Under the pieces are notes generated by a model. That model did not search any database, was not told where the DNA came from, and saw only the letters and a program-made list of their open reading frames with translations. Positions 1 through 47,077 of a stretch of 64,000 nt of DNA are shown in pieces. This DNA is from Watersipora subatra. Taxonomy: Eukaryota > Bryozoa > Gymnolaemata > Cheilostomatida > Watersiporidae. How positions within the stretch are numbered: position 1 is the stretch's first letter; the number at the start of each line of letters is the position of its first letter. The DNA lies in assembly GCF_963576615.1 (NCBI RefSeq), contig NC_088717.1:14390108-14454107 (forward strand), in the 5' to 3' direction. Both the position numbers and the translations under genes were made by a program.

Positions 1-1005
1 TGTATCAAGATCACTCATCGATTTATCAAAATATTATTCTATCAAAATCTGTCATAGAGTTATCTAGGTTGCAGGTATCATTATTAGTCATAGAAGTACC
101 AGCATATTACTATTAGCATCATATTTGGTACCAATATAACATTTTGGTACTAATCATATTAGTACCAAATTATTATCATAAAGTAGGCTGTAAGCTACAT
201 ATGTAGCATGCACAACAATACTTTTCCAGATATGCAATGATTAACAAGTTTACCCCGAGTTTTAGGATTAGAACTTAATTTAGCTGGTAACTCGCCGTTG
301 ACAAAAAACAAAAGATTTCCATCTAATGAAATGAAAAGAGCACACTTTAACCTTTAAAATTTTGTAAAGATTTATTCTTTAAAGATAATACATGAGATGA
401 TCTTTTTATCAATGATGAACACCGGGTTGCCATAATTTTGTAGACCTAGGTAGTCCCTATTTATTATGGAGTTACCAAAGCAGTATAAGCATATGCATAT
501 TCAAATCTGTCTTGGTGTTGCGAAAGTATTGCTGTATTGAAATATGTTATAAAAAACTAAAGTTCATTGGTGATGTGACTATAATGAGCTGTTAGTTGAA
601 CGCTATATTACTGAAGTAGAATGGACTAGATAAGGAGTTGATACCATGCCGGCACACGATGGCAAGCTACAGCTGATTCACAGGAAACAGTGGCGCCAAG
701 CTCTGCTAATTGTTTCCCTTATCACCTGGTTTCAATTGGGTAAAGTCCATAGTTACTGAACTTTTAAGGTTTATTTCTCAAAGTATCAAACAATTTTTTG
801 TGTTTTCAATCAAGTGTTTCCACAGTTGTAGGGGTGAAACATGAGCTTGGAGTAAAACTTATTTCAGCTTGTTGCATCCAGTACGACCTGCCCCGACCCG
901 TTATTAGGTTTTATTTAAAAAAACTAGGCTACAACTGGTAACATGGCAAAAATAAAGCAGCCTGACTAAAATGTAATAACTTCTGCATAGCAAGATTATA
1001 CAAAT
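1..1005. other. No gene seen; A/T-rich, ggtacc-rich start
   Basis: Bases 60-180 carry several ggtacc/ttggtac inverted motifs (tttggtaccaatataac, tttggtactaatc, agtaccaaat). The rest shows no coding signal. Confidence 0.5.
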
Positions 1006-1225
1006 TACAGTTTATATGCTCCTAGAACAAATGAATAAACTACATCTGGCCTTAAAAGGATATCTAACTTTTGAAGCTGCGGCTTCAGTGGTTTGTAAAG
1101 CAGCATTAGTATGGCATGCTACGCACCTCATACACTGCTCATCAAATCATCAATATTATACCATAGATATATATTTATTATGCTCTATCATCAGAATAAA
1201 ACAGTACTTGTTATAGCTTCGCCAC
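1006..1225 (+). repeat. 230-bp direct repeat, left copy
   Basis: About 90% identical by eye to 2702-2925 (shared ctcctagaacaaatgaataa, gcagcattagtatggcatgc, tacgcacctcatacactgct). The left copy keeps a 66-codon ORF that the right copy does not, so this is not taken as a gene. Confidence 0.75.
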
Positions 1226-1350
1226 AACTCGACACGCCCTGACATACTTAGGAGCATCTCGTCAAGCCTCGACACACCTTGATACATTTCGACAAGCGGC
1301 CGCACAACTCAACACACCATGACACATCTCGATACGTCTCGACAAATGAC
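1218..1350. repeat. Degenerate ctcgacacacc tandem repeat
   Basis: Roughly 10- to 12-base units (ctcgacacgcc, ctcgacacacc, ctcaacacacc, ctcgatacgtc) occur in series and are strongly diverged. Confidence 0.5.
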
Positions 1351-1738
1351 TACAAAGTAAGGTAAATCCGTAAATGGCTCAAATTTAAAATCATTTCATT
1401 GCAAATTCATAATCAGTGCCAGAAATTTGGTAAGAGATCTAATTTTATACACCATTGGAGACCCCTGAAACAATGCTAAACTTTTTAGCATCTGTGAAAT
1501 ATTAGCCTTTAGTTATTAGCCATTATATCAGCATTGTTAGTCAGAAAATATTCTGGCTAACAATGCTAATGGGAAACATGAATTTCTGTGAGTAAATGCT
1601 AAAATTTGCCATGTTATTGGAAACTTGAGAACTAGGGTCTAGACTCTAGAGCAACCAACATTCTTCTTTTAAAGGCCATATCTACAGTGATGGCAGCTTT
1701 GCTGTATGGTGTTGACACATGTACTACCTACAGCATGC

Positions 1739-2346
1739 AAACTCACAGACTCACAGACTTACAGACACACAGACTCACAGACTCACAGACTAACAGACTC
1801 ACAGACTCACAGACTTACAGACTTGCAGACTCACAGACTTACAGACTCACTGACTCACAGACTTACAGACTGTTGACTCACAGACTCACAGACTCACAGA
1901 CTCACAGACTCACAGACTCACAGACTCACAGACTCACAAACTCACAAACTCACAGACTTACAGACTCACAGACTTACAGACTCACAGACTCACAAACTCA
2001 CAGACTCACAGACTTACAGACTCACAGACTCACAGACTTACAGACTGTAGACTCACAGACTCACAGACTCACAAACTCACAGACTTACAGACTCACAGAC
2101 TCACTAACTAACAGACTCACAGACTTACAGACTCACAGACTTACAGACTCACAGACTCAGACTCACAGACTCACAGATTCACACACTCACAGACACACAA
2201 ACTCACAGACTCACAGACACGCAGACTCGCAGACTCGCAGACTCGCAGAGTCACACACTCACAGACTCAAAGACTCGCAAACTCGCAGACTCGCAGACTG
2301 CAGACTCGCAGACTCACAGAGTCACAGACTCACAAACTCACAAACT
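1739..2346. repeat. (actcacag)n minisatellite, about 76 units
   Basis: The 8-base unit actcacag alternates with acttacag and, near 2220-2300, actcgcag. It keeps one frame open (QTHRLTDS period) from 1687 to 2427 only because the unit lacks stops. This is not a gene. Confidence 0.95.
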
Positions 2347-2701
2347 GCAGATATATGTGATGAGACATTTACAATCAATCATGGGTCTCTTGTACAAAGG
2401 ATAAGATCACTAATTCTGATGCATTAAAAGAGCCAGAAAAGAATCTATTGAAGGTATTAGACTGTATGTACTTGAGACACTTTAGATGTATTGAGAGAAT
2501 GAATGATGGCCAGTTTATATGAGAATGAAGGTGGCTTGCTGAAAGATGGCATGCAGAGGACTAAATTGAGATTTAAGGATCGTCACAATATCCTCAGAAA
2601 GTGGATACGAATGGGTATAGACTCATGGTATAGACTCACGGTACAGCCCCATGATATAGTCTTGCTGGCAATTCCTTAGGGGTGCCAGCAAAGCCATACA
2701 C

Positions 2702-2925
2702 AATACAGTTTATATACTCCTAGAACAAATGAATAAACTACATCTAACCTTAAAAGGATAACTAATTTTTGAAGCTGCGGTTTCAGGGGTTTGTAAAGCA
2801 GCATTAGTATGGCATGCTACGCACCTCATACACTGCTCATCAAACCATCGATATTATACCATAGATATATATTTACTATGCTCATCAGAAAAAAACAGAA
2901 CTCTTTTTAGCATTGCCTCAATTCG
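2702..2925 (+). repeat. 230-bp direct repeat, right copy
   Basis: Second copy of 1006-1225. The pair brackets the 8-bp tandem array. Both are followed by ctcgacacac/attcgacacac motifs. Confidence 0.75.
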
Positions 2926-4599
2926 ACACACTCTGACATGCTTGGGGTGCGAGCCTCCTAAGGGTTGCGAGCACTCGTAATCGGAAGCCCTGAATTACAC
3001 CAAAATTAAAACAGCCATTCTCGTACAGACAGACTACGATGTAGATATTTCATAAAAACTCACTTGTAAACATGCTAAAATTAAAAATCAATTTAAACCT
3101 CAAGGTATATTATTTTTATCAACTTCTGGACTTGAAATATGATACCAGATGATATTTTTATCTTTTTCTTCTTTCTTTTGGCGTGTAACGAAAAATATCC
3201 TTTTTTGATGATTGCTAATAATAATATAAGTTATACATACGTACACGCTTACCAGATGGTCCAAATGACAAAGCGTTAAAACTGTTATATAATACTTACT
3301 GTTAGTCTAAAAGATATTTATCACTTTTTTGTATTTGATCCTTGATCAAAGGCCGAACACTGTTTGAATGTGAAACAACTTTCTTCTTATCATTCCTGGG
3401 AATGAGCATATAGCCTTTATAACCGCTCTTATCATCACGTCAAAAGTTTAATTAAGTCCGCACCCTCTAGATGCCTCTATGTGTCGACTGAATCACGAGA
3501 ATCCATGGTTACTTAACAAGTTTATCATAAAATTTGTTTACATTAAATGCATGTTTAAATAATAGCTACGTAATCCTGGCAATACTGCTTAGCGACTCTC
3601 AAAGTTTCACAATTTTTAGAGCAATTGTAAACAATTCGTAGCCACATGTATTTGTAACGTATATAACCCTTGAGGTACTTGAGCTTCCGGAGTGAAGTAC
3701 TAGGTGACGCGTGTAGCACTCAAGCCAGTGAGGGGTGTTTCAAGCCTCAATGATCTTTACATTCATATAGTTCTCATTTGCGTTTATGACATCACATGCC
3801 AATACCTTCTCATTTATTGATTTATTTTTTGTATCATAAACATGATTGTTATATAAAACAAATATGTTTACATAAAAAATATTTTATTTTAAAAGTTTTC
3901 AGATAATGTTGTACCTACTTTACGTAAAACATTTTTTCTATAAAAATGGTTATGGACTGCCCAATAAAAGTGTATATATATATTTGAAATTACGACTCTT
4001 GCCTACACGGTCATAGACTTGCCAATGCAATTAATCAGTATTTGCAAATCATAGCTGGTAAAGCAATGGGTTGCATATATAGATGTAAACTATACTTCTG
4101 TACAGATTAATATAATAATAATAAGAATAATAATATTAATAATAATAATTAGTGTGTATACTCTTCTGTATAGTCTCAACATGTCTTTTGAGACTATACA
4201 GAAGACAGCCATCTTAGGAACAGCTCACATATTGAGGAAGGTCCTCGCTTAGTGGAATTGAGGAAGATGTCGGATCCTTTGACCTTTTGTTAAGACCCGG
4301 ACTCAACACGGACTAAAACCAGTCACCTACCACCATGCGACTGTAAAGAAAAACCTTTTATAATAATAGTATCTATCAGAGATGAGCAGAGAAGCATCCT
4401 GAAACATTAATCAAAGAACTCAGCATTCAAACAACGCCATCTCTCAAAACATTGTAATTGTTAACTTGCACTGTATCACAAATAGTATTTCATTTAATGT
4501 ACACATGTGACTAAAATATTGTTGTATGTAAATTTGAACGCAGCAAATAAATGTTTCAGAGGAATTAAAACTGGAAGTTTAATAATGCTCAGATCGTAT
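2926..4599. other. No gene seen
   Basis: Low-complexity A/T sequence apart from the hairpin at 4162-4205 and an (ATA)n-like patch at 4110-4150. Nothing codes for more than 60 residues. Confidence 0.5.
4162..4205. repeat. Perfect hairpin, 18-bp stem
   Basis: tcttctgtatagtctcaa (4162-4179) is exactly complementary to ttgagactatacagaaga (4188-4205), with an 8-base loop. A small MITE relic or a hairpin RNA are both possible. Confidence 0.85.
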
Positions 4600-4822
4600 C
4601 TCAAATCTGTCTGACCATCGATTACATTCTTACTTGTTCAAAAATTCCACTACAACTTATTCCAGACACCAACACTTTGCTAATCATCACTGTAAAACAG
4701 TGTAATATGTATAAACAGCTTTTTCTTCCTATACTCGTAATTTTATTTTACTGTTCTTTATTTTATTTTTGTCTTATAGTATAATTTACTTTGTGCAGCA
4801 TTGATCAGTGATAATAAAGTTC
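4600..4822 (+). repeat. Retroposon-like repeat ending in an ATCT microsatellite, copy 1
   Basis: Shares tgaccatcgattacattctt, cttgttcaaaa..ccactac, accaacactttgctaatcat and gatcagtgataataaagttc with 38540-38760 and, for its 3' part, 34555-34690. The 3' end runs directly into an (ATCT)n array, which is typical of SINE/LINE tails. Confidence 0.6.
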
Positions 4823-5078
4823 ATATCTATCTACATATCTATCTATCTATCTACACATCTATCTATATATCCATCTGCATACCTATCTACATATCTATTT
4901 ACATATCTATCTACATATCTATCTACATATTTATTTACATATCTATCTACATATCTATCGACATATCTATCTATATATCCATCTACATATCTATCTACAT
5001 ATATATCTACGTATCTATCTATGTATATCTATATATACCTATATATCCATCTATATATCCATCTATATATCAATCTAT
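4823..5078. repeat. (ATCT)n / atctacat microsatellite
   Basis: Imperfect atctatctacat and atctatatatcc units over about 255 bases, seeded at the 3' end of the retroposon repeat. Apparent ORFs here are products of the repeat. Confidence 0.92.
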
Positions 5079-6299
5079 GCATTTAATGAAAACTAGTATT
5101 TTTCGAATAGTTACTACTAGACTCTCAGTGAAGATTAAACCAATTATTTAAAATTCTGAGTGAACAGTTTTAATTATAATTTTGTTTAACGTAGGTTTTC
5201 AGGAATAGTCATTTTCTCTTTTTTCAATTATTAGTTTGCCGTTGACCAATGATAGTTAAGTTCATATTTATCTATCTAACAGTGCAAAAAGATGATTTTA
5301 GTTTATTAACAATAAACGCCTCAACATTTTTTAATTGTGTAATGTAAACATTCAAGGGATTAAACCTATTGTTGGCAAATATGCGACTCATTAGGAGTTA
5401 TTTTTCCTGAAAATCTGCAAAACAATTTCTCTTTTATTCAATTTTTATAATTTTATCTTTTATTGCATGTAGCACAAAAGTATTTGATCAATTCACACAC
5501 AGGGCAGTTGATACAATTGTTTTCATAATGTTATGGTTTCTGATTGTTAAGCAGGTACATTAAGTTTGAACGTTGCTGACATCACATCCTGTCCTAGATA
5601 AAAAAAACTCTATAAAATATACAATCTATAAAGTAATGTTGATTATAGGCAGTCTTGGAAGCTGTTTTTGAAATATTCAAAATCTTGCAACCACTGGACA
5701 TTCACATGTTTACATATTTAGTAAATAGCAAACAAGAGAATTTAATTGTGAACAGAAATTATGTTTTTACCAAAAAACTGCCAGTTTTTATCAGTAGAAC
5801 TTAGCTAAATTTTCTTTTGGCTTTATTATGACTGCTTTTGTGTATCACAGGCTGAGAGAGCATCTAAATAAAAAGACAAACATTCTTTAGACATTTTGTT
5901 GGTGCCCACTTGAACATTGTTGAAATAAGAGAGAGAGTTTGCCAGCAAGGTTTAAGATGGTAGTGAACAAATGTTTTGTTCATGTTTCAATCAATTAGGT
6001 TCTGTCAACAATACTTGGTAATGCATATTGCTATCGATAGCATGAGTGATAGTCTGACGTAAACATAATTTATTGAAGCTGTCCAGTTACATGGTTGTCA
6101 GCCTTGTCCGTCAATTGCTCTAAGATAAAAACAAGTTGATTGGATTTTGCTGTTATTATACTGTTAAGTACTTAGAAAGATCAAATAAGTTGCCAACCAT
6201 CAGAGACCATTCAAAGATGGAAATAAAAGATAAGATTTGCTAGAACCAATGTAATAAAACCTGTTGAGTTTTTGCCTTCAATTCTATAGGTAGCTGTGT

Positions 6300-7555
6300 A
6301 GGCGGATGATTAGCCAGGGCATGGCTCTCTTTGGAGGTGGAGGTGGGGGTGGAGGAGAGGGAGAGATATCGTTAGTATCGGTTAGTATCTATTAGTACGC
6401 TTTTGTTAGGATCAGTCTGAGCGTCATATGTAACATATGGGTCGCGGTCACAGAAACCATGGTTAAGTCGCAAATCACGAAGTTGAGTTATTCGACTTTA
6501 AAGTTGCACTAACTGAATTTATAATTTTGGTAAGGATTTTTGTAACACGTGTTTCTGGACCAATCAAAGAGTGATTTTCTGAATCTGAAGTCAGTTTAGA
6601 TAATAAATGTCTTAAAACCTCAGAAAAAACCCATAAAACCGTTGCTATGCTAAACAGGAAGTACTGAAAAATGGCGTCCGAAAAACGTAATCGTTTCTTT
6701 TTTGCCGATTTGAAGGATAATTCTGACATTTTGGACACTTATAATGAGTACTTTGGTATTCCAACTGATGCCAAAAGCAGTGTAAGTAAAGGAAATGACC
6801 ATGATATATTCCTAACCATTCTTATAAGATTTTTACAATATTTAATTATAAGAATAATTATTCGATTTTATAAGATTTGATTATAAGAAAAATTATTCGA
6901 ATTTGCAAGATCAAAGTATAGAGTGACCGATGATGTGCAATATGTTACTGCTATTATTTTTTAAACATTTTGTTGATCATACTACGGTTGTGCTCAATAT
7001 CGCGGCACTGCCAAGCCGTTTTAAATATCTGCAAAATTAGGTAATACATTTTCTTATAGATATACAGCCATTTCTATGACAACCAACCAAAATCTGTTTA
7101 GATTTTTAAATTCAGCATAATGTTTTTGATATAAAGACAGAAATCTAGATAAATATCACAACCTCTTGATATTGGTTGCTATGACGTTTTGAAATGTAAA
7201 CAAAACTATGCATCAGTTTTCGTTTCTCAGACTTTAACTCCAGTTTTCTCGGAACTATGTTTTCGCGCTGATGGTAAACATGCATTCAGTTTATTGACCA
7301 TAAAATCTGCTGTAATTAAGCTAGAATCGAAATTTTTTTTGCAAAATAACTGTGAGAGTTTTTTCCTTCTGTTAAGGCAGATAACGCTAAATTTAATAAT
7401 TCCAACTTAACCATGGTTTCTGTGATCATGACACATATGTCGCTCAGTTTGCAGAAGTTATCTTACCTTTTTTTCGCTATGTGTCCCAGGCTCTCTCGTC
7501 TCCTTCCCCCACCTCCCCTACTCCAAGAGAGCCAGGCCCAGGCTAGTGGATGATG
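6300..7555. mobile_element. Inverted-repeat (foldback/TIR) element of about 1.25 kb
   Basis: The left arm, about 6303-6470 (gccagggcatggctctct, G-rich tract, cagaaaccatggttaagt), is imperfectly repeated in reverse complement at 7400-7553 (acttaaccatggtttctg, CT-rich tract, agagagccaggcccaggct). Arms are about 150-170 bases and roughly three-quarters alike by eye. The centre is AT-rich and holds an exon-like ORF at 6671. No transposase is visible; a non-autonomous DNA element is the likeliest reading. Target-site duplication is not clear. Confidence 0.65.
6671..6783 (+). CDS. Exon-like ORF inside the inverted-repeat element, unknown product
   Basis: An ATG opens MASEKRNRFFFADLKDN, then DTYNEYFGIPTDAKSS, and the frame reaches AGCAGT before gtaagtaaag, a near-perfect splice donor. 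No downstream partner exon is found and the family is not recognised. It may be the first exon of a transposon-encoded protein or a captured host exon. It could equally be a chance ORF. Confidence 0.3.
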
Positions 7556-7639
7556 GTTATTTAAATGGTGGTCTTTGAGTGAACTCTGAAGTGCTCCAAT
7601 CTTTATTATAACTTATACTCCAATAACCGCTACCTCAAT

Positions 7640-8536
7640 CTATCCGTTTGTTTCTCCGTCTGTTTGTCTGTCTGTCCATCCATCCGTCTGTTCATCTGTC
7701 TGTTCATTCATCTGTCTTTCCATTTTACTGTTCATCCGTCTGTTCATCCGTCTGTTCATCTATCTGTTCATCCGTCTGTCCATCCGTCTGTTCATCCTTC
7801 TGTTCATCCGTCTGTTCATTCATCTGTTCATCCATCTGTTTATCCTTCTGTTCATCTATCTGTTCATCCTTCTGTTCATTCGTCTGTTCATCCATCTGTT
7901 CATTCATCTGTTCATTCGTCTGTTCATCCGTCTGTTCATCTGTCTATTCATTCATCTGTTCATCCGTCTGTTTATCCGTCTGTTCATCCGTTTGTTCATT
8001 CAAATGTTCATCCATCTGTTCATTCATTTGTTCATCCATCTTTTCATCCGTTTGTTCATTCATCTGTTCATCCGTCTGTTCATGCGTCTGTCCATCCGTC
8101 TGTTCATCTGTCTGTCCATCCATCTGTTTATCCGTCTGTTCATTCATCTGTTCATTCGTCTGTTCATCTGTCTGTTCATCCGTCTGTTCATCCAACTGTT
8201 CATTTGTCTGTTCATCCGTTTGTCCATTTGTCTGTCCATCCCTCTGTCCATCCGTCTGTCCATCTGTCTGTTCATCCGTCTGTCCATTCGTCAATTCATC
8301 CATCTGTTCATCCGTTTGTTCATTCGTCTGTCCATCTGTCTGTTCATCCGTTTGTTCATTCATCTGTTCATTTATCTATTCATCCGTCTGTTCATCTGTC
8401 TGTCCATTCATCTGTCTATCTGTCTGTCTATCCGTCTGTCCATCTGTCTGTCCATCCATCCGTTCATTTGTCTGTCCATCCGTCTATCCATCCGTCTGTC
8501 CATCTGTCTGCTATTCGTCTGTTCATCCGTTTATCC
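7640..8536. repeat. 12-bp minisatellite (tctgttcatccg), about 75 units
   Basis: Units vary between tctgttcatccg, tctgtccatccg and tctgttcattca. Because 12 is a multiple of 3 and the unit lacks stops, three plus frames (SVHP, SSVC, FIRL types) and a minus frame (EQTD type) stay open. No codon bias favours one of them. Confidence 0.95.
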
Positions 8537-8554
8537 ATTGTGTTGGTTGGATGA

Positions 8555-8650
8555 AGAGAAAAAAGATTGCACCATATCGGATTTGAACTCACGATTTTCA
8601 GCATGGTAGAGCAGCAAACCTGCACCGATCAATCCTTCTCTGGCACACCA
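8555..8650 (-). mobile_element. tRNA-like SINE head (minus)
   Basis: Minus strand reads tgctctaccatgctgaaaat, cgtgagttcaaatccgatat and ggtgcaa: a B-box/T-arm followed by a SINE-like GGTGCAA. It adjoins the end of the 12-bp minisatellite. Confidence 0.4.
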
Positions 8651-8699
8651 GATTAATTGTACGGTCAGTTATTACATCTGAGAATCTCTCACGGTGCAC

Positions 8700-9770
8700 C
8701 TGACTTGTGAGTGCGAGTTTATTATGTAAAGCTGTACAGCCCAATATGTTGATAAGTCATATTGCACACTCTCTGATACTGACTGGCTTTAGAAATTTTG
8801 CGTTATTTAGCTGAACCACAGAATGAGACCTATAGTGGTATCATTGCCTCAGAGCAAAAAAGCTGTTGAAAGCCAAAAGCAAATTTTGGCAGAAAACTGC
8901 TAGTTATTCCATGCGATTTAGTGCTGGGTTTTAAAGATGCTAACCTGGCAGCATTCATCATTCATAGTGTTGAGGGAGCACGAGATTAGTCTTTCTACGT
9001 AAATCATAGGACAAATAGGTGGATGGCTTTTAGAATAGTTCGTAGATTAATAAAAGCTATTTTAGGTATCCAAAACTTCAAAACATGAAAACTTCAAAAA
9101 GAAACTCACAAAAACTTTAAGTTAGTAGGTCAAAGTTGAGAAAATTTGACCTTGAAAGCAATGATGTTAATTTGCCAGAATTGTTTTGCTAAAAAGACTG
9201 TCAATTACAGCCATTTAGCAATTCTCACTTATTTTCGAGACACATCTATAGCACCATGAAACATTTTTATTTCTTATACCTCACACCTCACCTTGGATAG
9301 CTTTTAGAATCAGAAATTTAGAGCATATAGTATAGTATACATATATACATGTAGCATAATCATAGTTATAGTATATATAAAGATACTTAACTCTTAAATA
9401 TTATATGTTAAAGCTCCAAATTTTTAACATATACAAAAACCATGGGTAAGCTGAAAATTTCTATTATTACATCTTAGATGCGTATACTTCAGTTATTTCA
9501 TTATTTTGTCGTTATTATGCTGAGACCAAGAAATTAAAAAAAACAAGAAAACCTCATCTTTGAACAAACCATACAGCTGTAAAATGGTTTTCACATAAAT
9601 ATTAGCTATAATCAAATTTTACTCAATATTTAAACTCAATCGGATAATTACTCATGGTCTAATGATCAGAGATGTTTTATTATGTGACCCAAATCAAATT
9701 TATTCAACTTGCTTATTAGATGAGTAAGAGTTATCTTCTCCCCTGGTTTTGAATGTTTTCAATCAAGTAC
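8700..9770. other. No gene seen
   Basis: A/T-rich spacer between the SINE-like head at 8555 and the inverted repeat at 9772; short ORFs only. Confidence 0.5.
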
Positions 9771-9771
9771 G

Positions 9772-9857
9772 TAGCCTGTCTTGACAAGCTGTTGTTTTGA
9801 TCGCCCGCTTGACGCAGGGACAACTCCGCAAAAACAACAGTTTGTCAAGATAGGCTA
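9772..9857. repeat. Inverted repeat with arms of about 27 bp
   Basis: tagcctgtcttgacaagctg+ttgtttt (9772-9798) pairs with aaaacaacagtttgtcaaga+taggcta (9831-9857), two mismatches. The loop of about 32 bases is GC-richer (tcgcccgcttgacgcaggg). It lies 530 bases upstream of the NKAP start. Confidence 0.85.
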
Positions 9858-10299
9858 TTAAGTACGGTGCGACGATGCTTTATTGTAATAACTACAGATG
9901 TAAGGAACAGCAGATAAGGTCGAGGTCATCGAAGTAGTATTTAATGAAAGTATATGTTCTCGAAGGTGTACGTAACGCATTACATGTTATGACAAAATAT
10001 ACTTATGTATTGCGTCCTTTGCTGAGCATTTTTTTGATTATTTGAAAGTGGATGATTATTTAGTTTAATTTGCATTTCATCGATTGCCATATTCATGATG
10101 CTGTAGTCAATATTTGATTGACATTTGGCCACTAAATCCACCCTGAGGTTTCTACTTGGCATGTTCATTTAGCTCGATTGATTATACGTTAGATTTTTTT
10201 GCACATTAGCGCGTTAAAACATTTCAAGCTCTTTTTCATACTATTCGCCTTGTCTCACAAAAGTTCTTCAACTAAAAGTTGTTGATGATCTGTGTAGCT

Positions 10300-10322
10300 C
10301 ACGTGTCTGTTTCTTTTTTCAG
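10300..10322 (+). promoter_or_regulatory. E-box and pyrimidine-rich acceptor before NKAP start
   Basis: CACGTG (10300-10305) is followed by a T-rich tract ending in cag at 10322, 68 bases before the NKAP ATG. The tract reads as a 3' splice acceptor, so the leader may be spliced, or trans-spliced if the lineage does that. The upstream exon is not identified. Confidence 0.35.
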
Positions 10323-10389
10323 TACACGGATATTTTTAGGCCTATATTACTTATCTATAACAAGACATGTTATCATTGCTTTGAACTGA

Positions 10390-45710
<35,321 letters not shown>

Positions 45711-46157
45711 CATGTCTCAGTCTGAGTGTCGAGGAAGAATTGACATGTGCTGGAGGACTGCCTGAACTAACCGCATATGTGACGTGTCCAACTCCACAGT
45801 TTCACACTTAATCTGTAGTGACTAGTAATCATAACTAGCTACAGTTACTTGTAGCACCCTGCTGGAGCTTGTATATATATGATACTATCTGTTGTTCTAT
45901 GTACAATATGTAAATATATATGCTCTTTCATATTGCAATATAAACAACCAGGTGTATAACTGAGTATATTGACAACTTGTCATTCATTTTCTCTCTCGCA
46001 TGTTGTAACAAGGCTGCTTTTTGTTACAATATTTGTATTTGGGTTTTAATGCTCATATTTCTACTTTGGAGTTATCCTATTACAATATTTTTAAGCTGGA
46101 ATTATTTTATCACAAATGTTTCTTATTATGAAGTCGTGTTATGAACAATCCCTTATT

Positions 46158-46206
46158 ATTTGAAGTTATCTTCTCTCAAAAATGTTACTAATTGAAAATG
46201 GTGTGA
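46158..46206 (+). repeat. Direct repeat, 49 bases (left)
   Basis: Identical block (atttgaagttatcttctctc ... ctaattgaaaatggtgtgac) to 47029-47077, 870 bases downstream of it; surrounding sequence differs. Confidence 0.85.
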
Positions 46207-47028
46207 CAAGAGTTCATGAGCATGTTCACACCTGTCCACAGAGTATTAGTTCTACGTTACACTGGATGATATATAATGATCAACATCGTTATAGTGCTAG
46301 CCTGGTGCTGATCAATGATTATTGCTGATTTCTATACAGCTGCTGTTACCAAGTTATTAAGGTATCTCCAGTAAAGATATCGGTAGGGTATACACTCATT
46401 GGATTGCACGACTGCCGAAAAATAATACTTCTATCTCAAGAGACCCATTTGATCTCAGTTTATTGAGAACAAAGTTGCTTTATGACACTCGGCATTCCCG
46501 CAGGAAATAAAGAAGTATGTCTGCTGATTGGCCCTGAGCTCTAGGGATAAAGATATCATTGTAATATATACAATTACATTTGTGAATCTTATTTATTGCT
46601 GCTAACAAGGTAAAGTAGATCCAGGCAGGTAATATCTACTAAACAATTACCAGCATGAGATATAGTTGAAACCAAGTTTCAAACATAAAATTGGTTAATT
46701 TTTATGGTTTCATACGCAAACCTGCTGATTTTACAAGGTTTAGATAAATAAATATTAACTTTATTTACCCTGGTTAAAGCCATTTAAAGCAAGTTAGACC
46801 GTGGGACAAAAGTAGTGAAGTAAATTGTGTATTGAAAGAAAAAGCTCACTTTGCATAACGCTGTTCTATGTTGTGAATTTGGCCAGGTATTAGTGTCTGG
46901 CATAAGGTGCAGGTTTTTTTTGGAGAAGTAGGAATGTAATGGATAGTCTGGCAGATTGAAAATATGATTTAAATATTTAAAACAGCAAATATTTAAAAAC
47001 ACACTTAGCTTCTCAGTATTCAGGGCAT

Positions 47029-47077
47029 TTGAAGTTATCTTCTCTCAAAAATGTTACTAATTGAAAATGGTGTGACA
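47029..47077 (+). repeat. Direct repeat, 49 bases (right)
   Basis: Identical to 46158-46206. Confidence 0.85.

Noticed and set aside
1006-1225. Short protein gene (66 codons) in the left direct repeat
   Set aside because: The duplicate at 2702-2925 does not keep the frame, and there are no flanking gene signals.
1687-2427. 246-codon ORF rich in QTHRLTDS
   Set aside because: It is a read-through of the 8-bp tandem array, with no start context or conserved flanks.
7648-8609. Several ORFs of up to 312 codons on both strands
   Set aside because: All derive from the stop-free 12-bp minisatellite; frames are equally open and have no domain.
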